NCBI GenBank assembly: GCA_029237695.1
Contig: CM055271.1
Span: 34,902,462-34,966,461 of the forward strand
Direction of reading: 5' to 3'
Length of the DNA: 64,000 nt
Origin: Conchocele bisecta
Lineage: Eukaryota; Mollusca; Bivalvia; Lucinida; Thyasiridae
Positions 49,201 to 57,405 of this stretch are shown one piece after another. The notes under the pieces were generated by a model, which saw only the letters and a program-made list of their open reading frames with translations, made no database searches and had not been told where the DNA came from. Every line of letters starts with the position of its first letter. Position 1 is the stretch's first letter. The translations under genes were made by a program, and so were the position numbers.

Positions 49201-52200
49201 GGGTGGCGGGACGAACTTTATGATGGCGCTGGCGTATCTCTACAGACACGTCTGGCTGCTGAAAATCAAGTTCGACAGCCGACGGGAAGCCGGCGCCACG
49301 AGGGCTATCTTTTTCATCACCGACTCGGAGGAAACTTCCGTCACCTCCAGCTCTGCAGATATCAAGAGACGCGCCAATTCGCTCAAATGTAAGTATGTCC
49401 TGCTAAATGCTTAACAAATAATTTCGTCTGAATAATCCTGTTTCCGTAGAACACCGGTTATCCTGTATTTTACGGAACCGTAACCGCAGCTAGTGCTATT
49501 ATAACCGGTAACCGCGTTTATCGGTTCATAACGCCGGTAATCAGTTAGAATATCGCAGAATCAGGTACACTGTTATAGCGGTTCGTTTGCTGTTGAATAT
49601 ACCGCGGTTAGGCGGTGACTCTAAGTATAATCCCCACTGTATAGTCAAGTCCTATATGTGGCTGTGACTGGATAATTGGGGCTTATGTGATTTGTGCCCA
49701 GTGTAGCTCCTGATGAGATATCACACTCATATATCCTGAAAACGATCGATATTGCTGGTTAGAAGCATGATGGAATGGCGAAAAGTGCAGATCATGATCA
49801 GCCTGTGCGGATTTATTCAGTCACAGCCACATATATAGAGGATCTCAAACAAGTTTCAATTTGATATGAGATTTATGAAACGAGTCACACACAATTTATG
49901 CAACGAGCCTCTGAAGAGTTTCATCAATCTCTACTCATATCAAATTGAAACGAGTTTATATTCTGTTCACCACATGATTTCCCTCCAAGGAACAGAAATG
50001 TACTGTCCGTTCCACGTTTTGCTGCCGACGAATGTTTGGCCATTAAACACTTAACTCTTAAAAATATGCAAATTTAAGTAATTTTCCATCAATAACAAAA
50101 AAGTCACCCTCCCCAAAAAACCATTTTTCTATGGGAATTTAAAATGGGGACTAAAATATATATATTTTTTTATTTGTGAACCGATTTTCAAATTCTAAAT
50201 TTTTGTTTTCTTATTCACATCATTTCCAAGCTATCTAGTCACGTTTCGGAGTCAACTTCCAAATTTGTTCGTTTTTTTACTCCTCCCTCAGCGCTTTTTT
50301 TGGCAATAAAATCAATATTTTATGGAATTTCATCAAACACAAACTTTGAAGAGGGTTCCCTTTTGTTATTGGTGAAAAAGTACATACATTGATTTATTTT
50401 TTAGATTTAATCTGTTTAATAGCCAACAGTTCGTCGACAGAAAAACGTGGAATAGACACTGGGCAGTAGAGATATCAAATACGTTTCAGTGATTAGACGC
50501 CAATGACTATTTTTTGCATCTTGTTGAAAACCTCCGTAGAGAAAAATGGTTTAAGTACTACATGTAGCAATGCAATCATTACAAATATACCATATAATAC
50601 ACAGCGTGCTTCCCTCCGGAGGTTATTGGAAATTACTACCATATAATAGGTTCCTGTTTTTTTGTAAGCACTTCATATTACCATACGGGACACTTTTACA
50701 ATACTGATGTCGTTTAAGACATGATAAAATCAACGTCCAACCATCATTGCTTTTCGCACCATTAGTACATCATTTGGAACGTCTCAATTTTATATTCATT
50801 TGACATACATGTAAGGTTGGCGCCGATGAAATTAGCTCCGGGCGTTATTACACGTGTGTCATGTCACATTAAAGTTTATGAAATGGGTTTCAACACTACG
50901 GAGCCCAGCAGGGGACATGGCTTTTTTTTTATTAATTCGTTCCCACGAAACAACAATTTGTTCCCTCGAATTAACAAGTCGTTCCCACGAAATGACAATC
51001 AGTTCCCTCAATTTAACAATTCGTTCCCTCGAATTAACAATTCGTTACCACGATATAAATTGAGGGAACGAATTGTTAATTCTTGGGAACGAATTGTTAA
51101 ATTGAGGGAAAAAATTGTTATTTCGTGGGAACGAATGGTTATTTCGTGGGAACCAATTAATAAGAAGTCTACGTCCCCTGCGGGGCTCCGTACAACACGG
51201 CATAACACGATTTTCATTTGATACGTGTGGTTACCTTCTGTTACATGTAACAGTTTTGACAGCGTGTCTTATTCTCTCGAAAATTTCAGGTAAGTACATG
51301 TATATCGCTAATTATGCAACGGTTAAATGGGGATGTATCAGAGGGAACGTTCTCTTCAATGCAGGGGCGGTGGAAGCGGGGGAGCCGGGGGGGGGGCCTC
51401 GGCCCCCCAATAATTTTGTTGGGGGGGGGGGCCTAGCTCCCCCAATAATTCTGTAAATTTTGGATTTTTTATTCTAATATACTTGTGTAATCATGAGTAC
51501 TGGGAACTTTGCTGAGAACTTTGCTGAGAATGCAAGAAATGGCGTTTCACACCACTTGGATTTTCAAAAATTTCCTTGGGGGGGGGGGCATGCCCCCCGA
51601 CCCCCCCCCCCTCCCCCCTAGCGCTATCGGGGCCATCGGGCCCTCAACATTGGCCCCCCCCCCATAATGTTCGGCTTCCGCCGTCTATGCAATGTATTTA
51701 TCAAGTAACGAACACGTATTAACTGATAACATAATGTTGTATCAGGCATTGACCTGTTGCGAATATCCGGGTTACAGCAAATGGAAAACTGATGTTTCAT
51801 TGGTCGAACGGCGTCACATGACGTTACCGTTTGAATAATATTTAAATGTAAGTACTTTTTCATCCAATTCCCATAGGAAAATCGTTTTTTTCGCAATACA
51901 ATAAATATGTGATGGAATTTTATCAAATGAAAAATCTGGGGATGGTGACTTTTTTGTTATTCATGAAAAATTAATTACATTTAATTATTTATTTTAATTT
52001 AATGTGTTTAATAGCAAAAATTCGTCGGCAGCAAAACGTGGAACAGACAGTAATTGTAATGACGCGATTTAAACAAGTTTGCATTCTTCTTCATTCTATA
52101 AAATACGACGATACCTGATAAAGTAGAATACCATGCTAGTGTGTGTTGATATCAAGTTTGTTACAAGGTGTGGGAGATCACGTATTTCCGAACTGCGTGT

Positions 52201-52795
52201 CGTCATGTTTTTAGATGTGTTTACAGTAGTTTTCCTTTAATATCTTTTTAATGGAATGACATATTTTCATGACATATACCGTGGTAAAGCCCTTTATTGC
52301 ATAGGTGGCTTTAATCTCACAATTATGTCGTGTTGACGAAGATTCGGTAAACGTAAATAAAAACTAGTGAATGTAAGAAATAAACGGTACTCGATTATTT
52401 TTTGTGAAAGTTATAAGTTATTGTAAATAACATTCAGAGCACTCATAAAACACATAGGCCATCGCATTTGGTGCGCTACATATCATCATAATTAAAACCA
52501 CGTGATCCCATGCCATGTTATCAGGCTGGACTCGGAAACGCGTATGAATTCATACGCGTTTCCTAGAATTGTCTGATAAACTTGATATAAAAAGACACTA
52601 GCGTCATATTATCTGTGGAATTTATGTCTCCTACAGATCGCGACTTTGAGATATTCGCGATCGGTGTTGGTCGGAATATTGACCACGTGGCGCTGGAGGA
52701 TATTGCGTCGCCGCCGTACGCTGGTCACATATTTTCGGTCGAATCATTATCCGACCTTGACGAGATCACGGACACAATTGCCGGACGGAACATCG
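28176..52795 (+). CDS. Secreted VWA-domain protein gene, 5 exons, 3' end open
   Basis: Exons: 28176-28278, 31131-31275, 43882-44003, 49196-49388, 52637-52795; all introns begin GT and end AG. Phases chain as 1, 1, 0, 1, and the last donor is in phase 1. Exon 1 gives a signal peptide (MAAFIFVYSLIVTAVLAW). Exons 2-5 build one VWA domain: strand and metal motif IVFVLDTSAS (DxSxS), VAVITFDT, TGGGTN (the conserved Thr), FFITDSEE (the conserved Asp) and FEIFAIGVGRN. The metal-ion-dependent adhesion site is complete, so protein-protein or matrix binding is likely. Homologous domains occur in matrilins, collagens and molluscan shell-matrix proteins. About 240 residues are visible. The frame must shift by one base in exon 2 (near 31250), which is a lesion or an assembly error. 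No downstream exon was found before 58 kb. Confidence 0.85.
28311..28705. repeat. ~40-bp minisatellite, left part of intron 1
   Basis: About ten units of the form cccattggcttgaagcaagg + ttactcgtttataacgtttt. The array begins 33 bp after the exon 1 donor, directly after a fragment of the aaaggtacatgccc MITE (about 28290-28310). Confidence 0.9.
28706..29957 (+). pseudogene. 5'-truncated L1-like LINE, C-terminal ORF2 piece and 3' end
   Basis: This DNA interrupts the minisatellite. In order it encodes LKSWCKLNFCDNPETISKQ, ILWNNSKIKINGRMF, then in a second frame FKEWANKGTKYIKQLYDYRT and LISCIPQDWRTRIK. This is the pattern of the region after the reverse transcriptase in L1-like ORF2 proteins. The rest is an AT-rich 3' region ending ggaaataaaacaattaaaac. 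A frameshift near 28965 and stops downstream disable it. It was inserted within one repeat unit, after gttgttta and before cattgtcttg. Confidence 0.75.
29958..31130. repeat. ~40-bp minisatellite, right part, up to the exon 2 splice site
   Basis: About 29 units in two flavours, ttactattgtataacgtttt and ttactcgtttataacgttgt, each followed by cccattggcttgaagcaagg. The last unit, ttttcccattggcttgcag, is itself the 3' splice site of exon 2. Reading frames within the array on either strand are artefacts of its period. Confidence 0.92.
31131..31275 (+). CDS. VWA gene exon 2, with an apparent 1-base frame change
   Basis: It opens after ggcttgcag in phase 1 and encodes GIDIVFVLDTSASIGPVSLE (the metal motif), then KSFIKMIVKN. 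Beyond about 31249 the VWA-like continuation FGVSPATDGG is found one frame over and reaches the donor cgaccgacg/gtgggt in phase 1, matching exon 3. Without the shift the exon would end in a non-homologous tail. Confidence 0.75.
31340..31616. mobile_element. MITE with aaagtatacttt motif, copy 3
   Basis: It lies 64 bp after exon 2. tagcttatttcacaaacatt pairs with aatgttggtgaaatcggcta. The DNA between the donor and this MITE (31281-31338) matches part of a dispersed repeat also seen at 49650. Confidence 0.78.
31675..31935. repeat. Dispersed repeat with actcggcatagcctcg hairpin, copy 2
   Basis: Related to 13258-13527. Here the hairpin is better kept: actgatttcataagactcgg pairs with cttcttatgaaatcagt. 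Confidence 0.7.
32037..32098 (+). repeat. 9-bp microsatellite (cacataagc)
   Basis: About seven imperfect copies of cacataagc in a row. A further single copy is at 32323. Confidence 0.85.
32114..32302. mobile_element. 189-bp foldback element
   Basis: ccaaggtttataaatacatt ... tatcaataagtg on the left and cacttattgata ... aatgtatttataggccttgg on the right are inverted arms. Confidence 0.78.
32303..32745. other. Non-coding DNA, nothing recognised
   Basis: Intronic AT-rich DNA without clear repeats. Confidence 0.45.
32746..33500 (+). repeat. 133-bp tandem satellite, split by a later insertion
   Basis: Units starting ggcaagcgaca begin near 32746, 32879 and 33013 and contain ccggaaaccaatcaccatca and cattataataacggatgc. 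A partial fourth unit (33427-33500, ctctggaaaccaatccccat) follows the element inserted at 33147-33427. Confidence 0.85.
33147..33427. repeat. Dispersed element with GCCGTGAA hairpins, copy 2
   Basis: taggttagtgccgtgaatgg and cccattcacggcattaacct form a hairpin around cgggatgggcgaggctctgc. The rest (tcacggcaccgtgtttcacg) is the inverted counterpart of 6650-6700. Confidence 0.75.
33614..33839. mobile_element. Foldback element with tatggaacgccaaatctac ends
   Basis: tatggaacgccaaatctaca and tgtaaattcggcgttccata are inverted. The interior is repeated gctagct and atttagagctag words. Confidence 0.8.
34079..34172. repeat. Fragment of the ttgttcacatattgga element
   Basis: ttgttcacatattggatttt, then aaatgctgcggtcgctagcg. 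Related segments are near 42850, at 44078-44370 and at 48548-48905. Confidence 0.65.
34231..34656. mobile_element. MITE with ctccagataagctgcgta end, copy 1
   Basis: The left end is ctccagataagctgcg and the right end tatgtggagccctgag. Pairs include caattaaaattgccaaaacc and accacaaatatagc; a nested ccagggctccagataaatga at 34408 starts an internal second end. Copy 2 lies inverted at 46702-47100. Confidence 0.7.
34657..36187. other. Non-coding DNA with a dispersed repeat at 35560-35830
   Basis: The segment with ctgtatcaggcattgacctt, gtcacgtgacgttaccg.. (the latter interrupted) and gtaatgacgc matches 51700-52160, where the same order is split by a MITE. No exon was identified. Confidence 0.55.
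36188..42381 (+). mobile_element. Decayed DNA transposon 2, Academ-like, long inverted ends
   Basis: The left end starts aattgtctatagtacaatgt; the right end is its complement, finishing ccttgtactatagacaatt at 42381. Pairing extends for roughly 250 bp through caacttggttgtcctctt, gggcaacttttttaatatgc, aattag.ttccgccatta and tttcatggtcaaggat. A ~170-bp subterminal unit is repeated at the left (about 36290 and 36465). Length is 6194 bp. The interior holds a + strand transposase remnant. The DNA from 39.6 to 42.1 kb within it has no recognisable gene. No convincing target duplication is seen; the right end abuts a half MITE. Confidence 0.8.
37264..39586 (+). pseudogene. Academ-like transposase remnant (+ strand)
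   Basis: Blocks in order, in shifting frames: SYDEVIRFRKSAAKFVGD and WPIFGWFDN (37320-37440); PATVYLMGLLIHAPPAHPDT (37850-37910); QIKWWEPTRFDDDNLRSV (38005-38065); the helix-rich stretch IHLIMYVLGCIGTLVNGSGL and FGGLPVIINGNVWVRANRAF (38070-38215); and the nuclease-like end VVRILCDDTYIFVLLVYWVW then HALSGCDTVSYPF (39270-39490). The same family is at 2303-4087, but the motif expected as EADTR is degraded here (SEMDMAVVR). At least five frameshifts or stops are present. It is inactive. The Academ label is inferred from the nuclease-like C-terminus. Confidence 0.72.
42382..42550. mobile_element. Right half of the aaagtatacttt MITE, copy 4
   Basis: It begins exactly at the transposon 2 end with attatactgaatgcattaca, carries the full hairpin attatcacagcc/ggctgtgacaat, and ends ggtgaaatagcct. 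The left third of the family is missing. Confidence 0.75.
42551..43247. other. Non-coding intron with small repeats
   Basis: It contains a fragment of the tggtggtcccggga MITE end (about 42612-42660), a perfect hairpin ggactgtctattatgtt/aacataatagacagtcc-like at 42781-42822, and a ccaatatgtgaac fragment at 42855. Confidence 0.55.
43248..43468. mobile_element. MITE with gggccctttcactaa ends, copy 2
   Basis: The left end ttcactaagcttcgtacgac and the right end gtcgtatgaagtttggtgaa are inverted; related to 15070-15295. Confidence 0.72.
43474..43826. mobile_element. MITE with tacagt...cctc ends, copy 2
   Basis: An inverted relative of 8141-8553, with ends tacagtacaacctcttctct and gaggttcgactgta. 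It ends 55 bp before exon 3 of the VWA gene. Confidence 0.78.
43882..44003 (+). CDS. VWA gene exon 3
   Basis: After tttgtttacacag. Encodes SGTRVAVITFDTRANVLFNL and ends KIDEVQ at gtaagt, phase 1 in and phase 0 out. Confidence 0.85.
44078..44370. repeat. Element with ttcacatattggatt ends
   Basis: gttcacatattggatttgta at the left and ccaatatgtgaacaataa at the right are inverted, with a short internal hairpin (aattaaatgcgaag...). Confidence 0.7.
44537..45690. mobile_element. MITE (9211 family) carrying a nested MITE
   Basis: Outer ends: tactgtctgtttcacgaaac at the left and ttcacgaaataaaaagcagg...cattcttaaat at the right. The inner element 44621-45335 has its own ends, ttaaaggtacacgcccacgc and gcgtgggcatgtacctttaa, and belongs to the 12524 family. 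Confidence 0.8.
45901..45985. repeat. Hairpin repeat, copy 3
   Basis: Relative of 7216-7307: agttgcgaacggtaactctt ... gaacgttactgttcgcc. Confidence 0.72.
45986..46701. other. Non-coding intron with diverged aatgcgtatttt words
   Basis: Between 46200 and 46495 the phrase tgcgtattttac or close relatives occurs five times. Nothing coding is recognised. Confidence 0.45.
46702..47100. mobile_element. MITE with agggctccagataag end, copy 2
   Basis: Left cagggctccagataaggaat, right cgcagcttatctggagctct; central arms aatttcattagaattgt-like and gagacaattctaatgaaat. Confidence 0.78.
47215..47462. repeat. Dispersed element with GCCGTGAA hairpins, copy 3
   Basis: Two copies of gccttgccagatatttttt / ccattcacggcactaaccta flank a 71-bp palindrome at 47309-47379, whose arms are agtatatgttgtgaccactc and gagtggtcacaacatatact. 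Confidence 0.82.
47505..48310. mobile_element. MITE (50001 family) carrying a nested MITE
   Basis: The outer family is recognised by caataacaaaaaggtcaccc at the left and tcggcagcaaaacgtgaaac at the right. The inner element 47822-48267 has ttaaaggtacatgcccactc and gcatgtacctttaa ends. Confidence 0.75.
48548..48905. repeat. Element with ttgttaacatattgcattt ends
   Basis: A hairpin (48553-48656, gcgctaacgaccgcagcatt core) is followed by a second inverted end near 48890 (aatatgtgaactataa). Confidence 0.65.
49196..49388 (+). CDS. VWA gene exon 4
   Basis: After gtacaaactacag, phase 0. Encodes TTGGGTNFMMALAYLYRH and ATRAIFFITDSEE, then KRRANSLK, ending at ctcaaat/gtaagt in phase 1. It carries the conserved Thr and Asp of the metal site. 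Confidence 0.87.
49389..50000. other. Intron with a SINE-like fragment
   Basis: About 49650-49860 has tatgtggctgtgactggata and gatcatgatcagcctgtgcg, part of the dispersed repeat also seen at 5.3 and 31.3 kb. Confidence 0.5.
50001..50468. mobile_element. MITE with cacgttttgctgccgacgaa ends
   Basis: tactgtccgttccacgtttt at the left and cgtcgacagaaaaacgtgga at the right are inverted; the arms continue with caataacaaaaaagtcaccc and cctatgggaattt. Confidence 0.82.
50469..50897. other. Non-coding intron, nothing recognised
   Basis: No repeat family or exon supported. Confidence 0.45.
50898..51191. mobile_element. Snap-back MITE, copy 2
   Basis: The ends acggagcccagcaggggaca and cccctgcggggctccgt are inverted. 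Between them are ~20-bp words (ttcgttcccacgaaataaca and ttcgttccctcgaattaaca) turning direction at about 51060. Long frames on both strands come from this symmetry. Confidence 0.85.
51355..51690. repeat. G/C-tract dispersed repeat
   Basis: Homopolymer-rich: gagccggggggggggcctcg, repeated ccccccaataatt, then long G and C runs to 51670. Confidence 0.7.
51700..52160. repeat. Dispersed repeat split by a MITE
   Basis: gtatcaggcattgacctgtt and gtcacatgacgttaccgttt match 35590-35700. After the inserted MITE fragment (51836-52053, ending aaaacgtggaacagacagta) the match resumes with gtaatgacgcgatttaaaca. Confidence 0.65.
52637..52795 (+). CDS. VWA gene exon 5
   Basis: After gtctcctacag, phase 1. Encodes FEIFAIGVGRNIDHVALEDI and HIFSVESLSDLDEITDTI, the last strand and helix of the VWA fold, ending aacatcg/gtaggt in phase 1. 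Another exon is expected. Confidence 0.85.
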
Positions 52796-53044
52796 GTAGG
52801 TTATAGAGAATACTATCCCAATATATAGTAAGTACGGCAGCAATATTGGTTCGAATCCTGGTCACAGCACCAAATACATACCTAATATATCTGGCCTAGA
52901 GCAAATGTAAGTGTGACATTCTGCTAAGCAAATAATGTTTTCATTTCATACTATGCTTATATTCATTTTGTCTTGTGGAGTTGGTAGTTTCAGAACCTGT
53001 TTTATTAGATACATGTATCTCCGTTAATTATAGGGAGATAATAT
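52796..53044. other. Intron start with a B-box-like word
   Basis: ggttcgaatcctggtcacag near 52849 matches a Pol III B box but no A box or cloverleaf can be built around it. Confidence 0.4.
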
Positions 53045-56000
53045 TAGCCCAGGTTCTTAGCAGAATGGTTGTTCACTTTGTGATACAAGCATGACATTTG
53101 GTGGAGTTGTAAAGAATGACAAATTTATTTTGTTCAGATATGGAGCCATCTGGGATTTTGCCTGTGACGACCCAGAAATCCAAAATGGCCGCCATTTCAA
53201 TGTTCAGCAAATACAAAAATATATAAAAACATTCTGGTTGTGGTAAAAAACTGAAACTTGGTAGAGTTATAGGGAAATACAAATAAATTCATATAAAATT
53301 AGAAAACAAAACATCAAATTTAGCTCACAATTATCCAGAAATCCAAGATGGCCGCCCAAAAAAATTTCAGTGACCTGATCAGAATATTTTTCAATTGAGA
53401 TGAAAAGCTGAAATTTAACAACGTTATAGAGAATTAAATATAGTTTATCTAAAACATAATCTGCTATCTCAGTTTTCACAAATGGCGAAACAAAATCCAA
53501 GATGGCTACCATCAGATAATGTCGTTTTGTCCTGCATGTTAATTAATGTTTGCCTAAGTGTTACGTGTTATCATTTTAAATGTTATTCATCGTAAAGTTA
53601 GTATTCCAATAGAGTATTGGATGTTACTAAAATATAACTGTCAGATTAGATCATTTGCATCAATTGAAGATGAGCCTACAAAATCAGTATTTACCTTAAA
53701 TGTCAGTATTTTCTGTCAAATCATATGCAATGGTAAGTACATATAATTGAAACAAGCATATCTGACGTTGTTGAGAAAATACATGCATGCTTATTAAACA
53801 TAGAACATCAGATTTGGCTCACACCGACCAAGAAATCAAAAATGGCCACCAAAATAATATAGATGTAGATAATTACCTATGTATGTTAATTTAAAAATGA
53901 TATGTCATCTCATATTTCACCAGAGGTGACCATAAGTTGATGATGACTGCCTTCAGATATTGGTGTTTGTCTTGCATGTCACGTTTTGCTCAAATATTAG
54001 ATGTTAGCATTTTACATGTTATTATTGACGAAGTTAGTGATGCAAACCTAGTATTGGATGTTAGTAAAATATAACTGTCAAATTAGATCATTTGCGTCAA
54101 TTCAAGATGGCCACCCCCGGAGAGCGGATGGGGAGTGCTAATACAAATAGTGAATATATGTCATATTAACATAGTTACAATATGGCCAACACAGTATCAG
54201 TGTGACCTTTCATTATACGATGTCTGTCTCATTAGGAAATTACAACTGCATCAACATATATTGTACACGATTTATTATGCAAGTGCGCAATCTGAAACAT
54301 CTATACTATTTATCACTAAGCTGTTCAACACTAAACGAGCTTAGAATAACTGATTGATCATACCCTGGTCTTGTGTGTCAATTTATTTAAATTAAAACAA
54401 TTGTTAATAGTACATACTTGGGTCATCGGCTAACACAATACATATTACAACATTTGTTGAGTCTCTTGCACATTCCGATTTACATTCATATTATGATCAA
54501 TTCCATTTGCTGATGGCGGATAGCCTGTTTCAGTGATGACACTGCGCGCAATCACATGCTGATCTGTGGCTATACTGGTCACATATTTGTAACGTCCGTT
54601 TTCTCAGCTGTGGCCCCATAGAGTATAAATTCACTAGTTCTTGCATACATATACATCATTGATAGTGCTTTGTCTGTGTAAGCAGCAACTGTCACACTTC
54701 GCCAATTGTCCTGTCATTGTGTGATCAATGTGTATCAAAATGAATTCATGATGTTTCCGATCAGATATGCTGCCGATAAATTAATAGTTAATTTTCATCA
54801 ACATCAAATCATTCAAATTATTGTATCATTACCTAAATGGCAAACAGTGAAGTCTCTGGTAATGTGCAGTCTGCCATGCGGTTATGCTGGACACAAATGG
54901 TGTGCTGTTCTTTAGACAACCAGCGGCCCATTTATTAAAGCATGACCGGACAGATGCACATTTTCGTTATTCTTTCCACAATTGAGGGTATACATATTAC
55001 AAAGATAATACTACCTACACTGTAGGTGCTCATTCCAAAATGTGGTTTGTTCTAGTGAACCACAGTTCTCACCACAAACACATAATGCCGTGCACAATAA
55101 ATTGGCCTTAGTGCACTTACTTTTTTCACTACATGCCTTCTTATAAGAACAGCAGATCAGTTCATAACATGATGCAGTTGCATAAATGACTGTCCTCCAT
55201 AATAGCTTTCTGCCAGATGTGCTCGAATTGGCGGGATCGAAAGATTATGGGTTGGCCGCCAGTGCTTGCCCCCAACAGTGTACTGTCTGATAGAGAGCCC
55301 ATTGAGTACGTTGCACAAGAGCTGTATGCGTTGGCAATATATGTTCAATATAGTTTGACCCCTTTGAAAAGGGTTTGTTATGAGTGGCTCTGTCATGTCT
55401 GGAAGAACTGTCAATATATCACATGTTGACTTCTGTCACCTTCCAGCAAAACCAGACACAGTATCATACCATTTAAATACACGGCAGAATGGCAATGCTT
55501 GACATCTGTCTAGCCCTAATGCATGACATGGATCGTGTATGGGGAGATAACAAAGAAATGTCTTTCCAGCGTCATATGCAACCCAACGCTCTGATAATTT
55601 GGTTCGTTCTGGCATGAGTTGTCTTAATGTAGCTAAATGCAGTACTACAATATCGACAGTTTGAATGAGGCAATGCCCTATTTGATTTTCCACATGCAGC
55701 ATCGTGAGTCAGCCTCCTCATGTGTGTATGATGCTAGCCATGATATGTCATCCATAGCAGAGGATCAAATAATAGTTTGTTTGTTTCACGGTGCTATATA
55801 GTTCTTTGCTGTCAATAGCAATCGAGTATGCTAAATATCAACCAACTCGAAAAAATCTCTGCCAGTTTCCAGGAGCTGTTGTTGTTGATTCAACATGTTT
55901 CCTATCTCCAGGATGCCCAGTAACACGATCCTCCATCGGTGCTTGCTTCAAACTGTCGGGTAGATATACATCCCAGACCATATTAAACTGTTCGATGTCC

Positions 56001-57405
56001 TGTAGCTGGGCATGTGCATGTGCTACAAAAGCATATTCCTGAAATGTTTCAGCAGCGCCTGGATGTAGCATTGACACAGCTACTGAATTGCCGCCAATTA
56101 ACTTCGCACCACCATGTGGAATACCTGATTCTAGCTCAACTTTTAAAACAATTGTAAATGTCTGGCATATTAGTTCATAAGGACGGTACCATTTCTGAGA
56201 TAAGTATTGGAGCCCGAGGTCATTATTTAAGGATAGGGAAAGCAAAAAGACTACACTGTACATGTTTATGAAATAGGTTGACTAGGGTGGGCAACTATTC
56301 CTAATCCTAAACAACACTTCAGTAACCAAGATTCCAACATTTCGGCAAAATACCTTTACATGCGGAAAGTATATTAATGCTAATGAAACCATCCTGGGGC
56401 CAGGAAATACTGACCCTGAGATTATGTCTTCATAAAAATATCTCACATGAACAATATGTCACATAATGTTGATTTTAGCTGTTTATCTTTGGTTATAACG
56501 GTGATAACATGTACTGGATATGTTATAAAGTGAACATATCGTAACTCCATTAAGTATTTTGTCAGTTTGTCTAGGCTGGGAATGAGTTTGTGTATATGCC
56601 TTAGGGCTGACAAATATTCTGTTAGCTTTTGGAGGCCATATTGGCTATATATGTCGCCTGTGGTTAAATTTGAGATAATTCCACATTTGAAAAATATTGA
56701 ATTTCTCTACAAAAATGATATTTTAAAAGTTATATATAAATCATAAGTTATCTATAAATATTGATTTCTGGCGGCCATCTTATATTTAGTGTCGTCATAC
56801 GGCATATTTGTTATTTCTCATGTCTGAAAATAATAAGTTATGGTTCTCTACAATTACACCACTGTGTCATTTTACGCCTTTATCAGAAAAGGAACATTTT
56901 TAATATTGTATCCTTAATATGTTAATGCATATAATTCTCAGCAGCCATCTTCGATTTTTGGTGGTTGCTATTGGTGCAATTTGAGATTATAGAATGATTT
57001 TAAAATAATGTATCTGTAATTCTGAACAGCTCTACTTCAATTTCAAGTTATCTCATTGGAAAATAAAACATTCTGCTTAGGACATTACAAGTGTGATGTT
57101 TTTGGCAGCCATCTTCGATTTATCAGCGGCCATGAGCCATATCTTATTTTTTGTATATTTTAGGAACATCAATGTGTGTTTCCCTACAATTGCACCAAAT
57201 GTCATGTTTATATCACAACAAGAACATTTGTTTATATTTTTATATTAAAATTGTGATTTTGGCGGCCATTTTGGATTTCTGGGTCGTCATGGGCAAAATC
57301 TGAGATGGCTCCATATCTGAAAAAATCTACAACTCCACCAATTTTCATGCTTGTATCACAAAGTGAACGAATCGAGAAAATAAATGGAGCTAAGAACCTG
57401 GGCTA
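53045..57405 (-). mobile_element. Decayed DNA transposon 3, Academ-like, long inverted ends
   Basis: Left tagcccaggttcttagc (53045) and right gctaagaacctgggcta (ending 57405) are inverted. Pairing continues about 160 bp through gttcactttgtgatacaagc, tggtggagttgta, cagatatggagccatct and acgacccagaaatccaaaat. Both subterminal regions repeat the word ccaaaatggccgcca or its complement several times (53.1-54.1 and 56.7-57.3 kb). Length is 4361 bp. A - strand remnant of the transposase family lies inside. Nothing else coding is seen. Confidence 0.82.
55030..56263 (-). pseudogene. Academ-like transposase remnant (- strand)
   Basis: Reading right to left: QYLSQKWYRPYELICQ-type start, EYAFVAHAHAQLQDIEQFN, VWDVYLPDSLKQA and TTTAPGNWQRFFRV (56263-55838). 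Next come IVVLHLATLRQL, KTFLCYLPIHDP, LGLDRCQALPFC and KWYDTVSGF (55702-55436). Last are IPPIRAHLAESYYGG (55414-55157) and a cysteine-rich tail, CSYKKACSEKSKCTKANLLC (to about 55030). The order and motifs match the family at 2.3 and 37.3 kb but a different subfamily. Frameshifts separate the blocks and the first aspartate cluster is degraded, so it is inactive. Confidence 0.7.

Noticed and set aside
50817..51221. Overlapping frames on both strands
   Set aside because: They reflect the snap-back structure of the MITE at 50898-51191.
52840..52875. Possible tRNA or SINE promoter (ggttcgaatcc)
   Set aside because: No A box at the right distance and no cloverleaf can be drawn.
53073..53512. Two ~70-80 codon - strand frames
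   Set aside because: They lie in the inverted, word-repeated end of transposon 3 and echo the repeated non-coding phrase.
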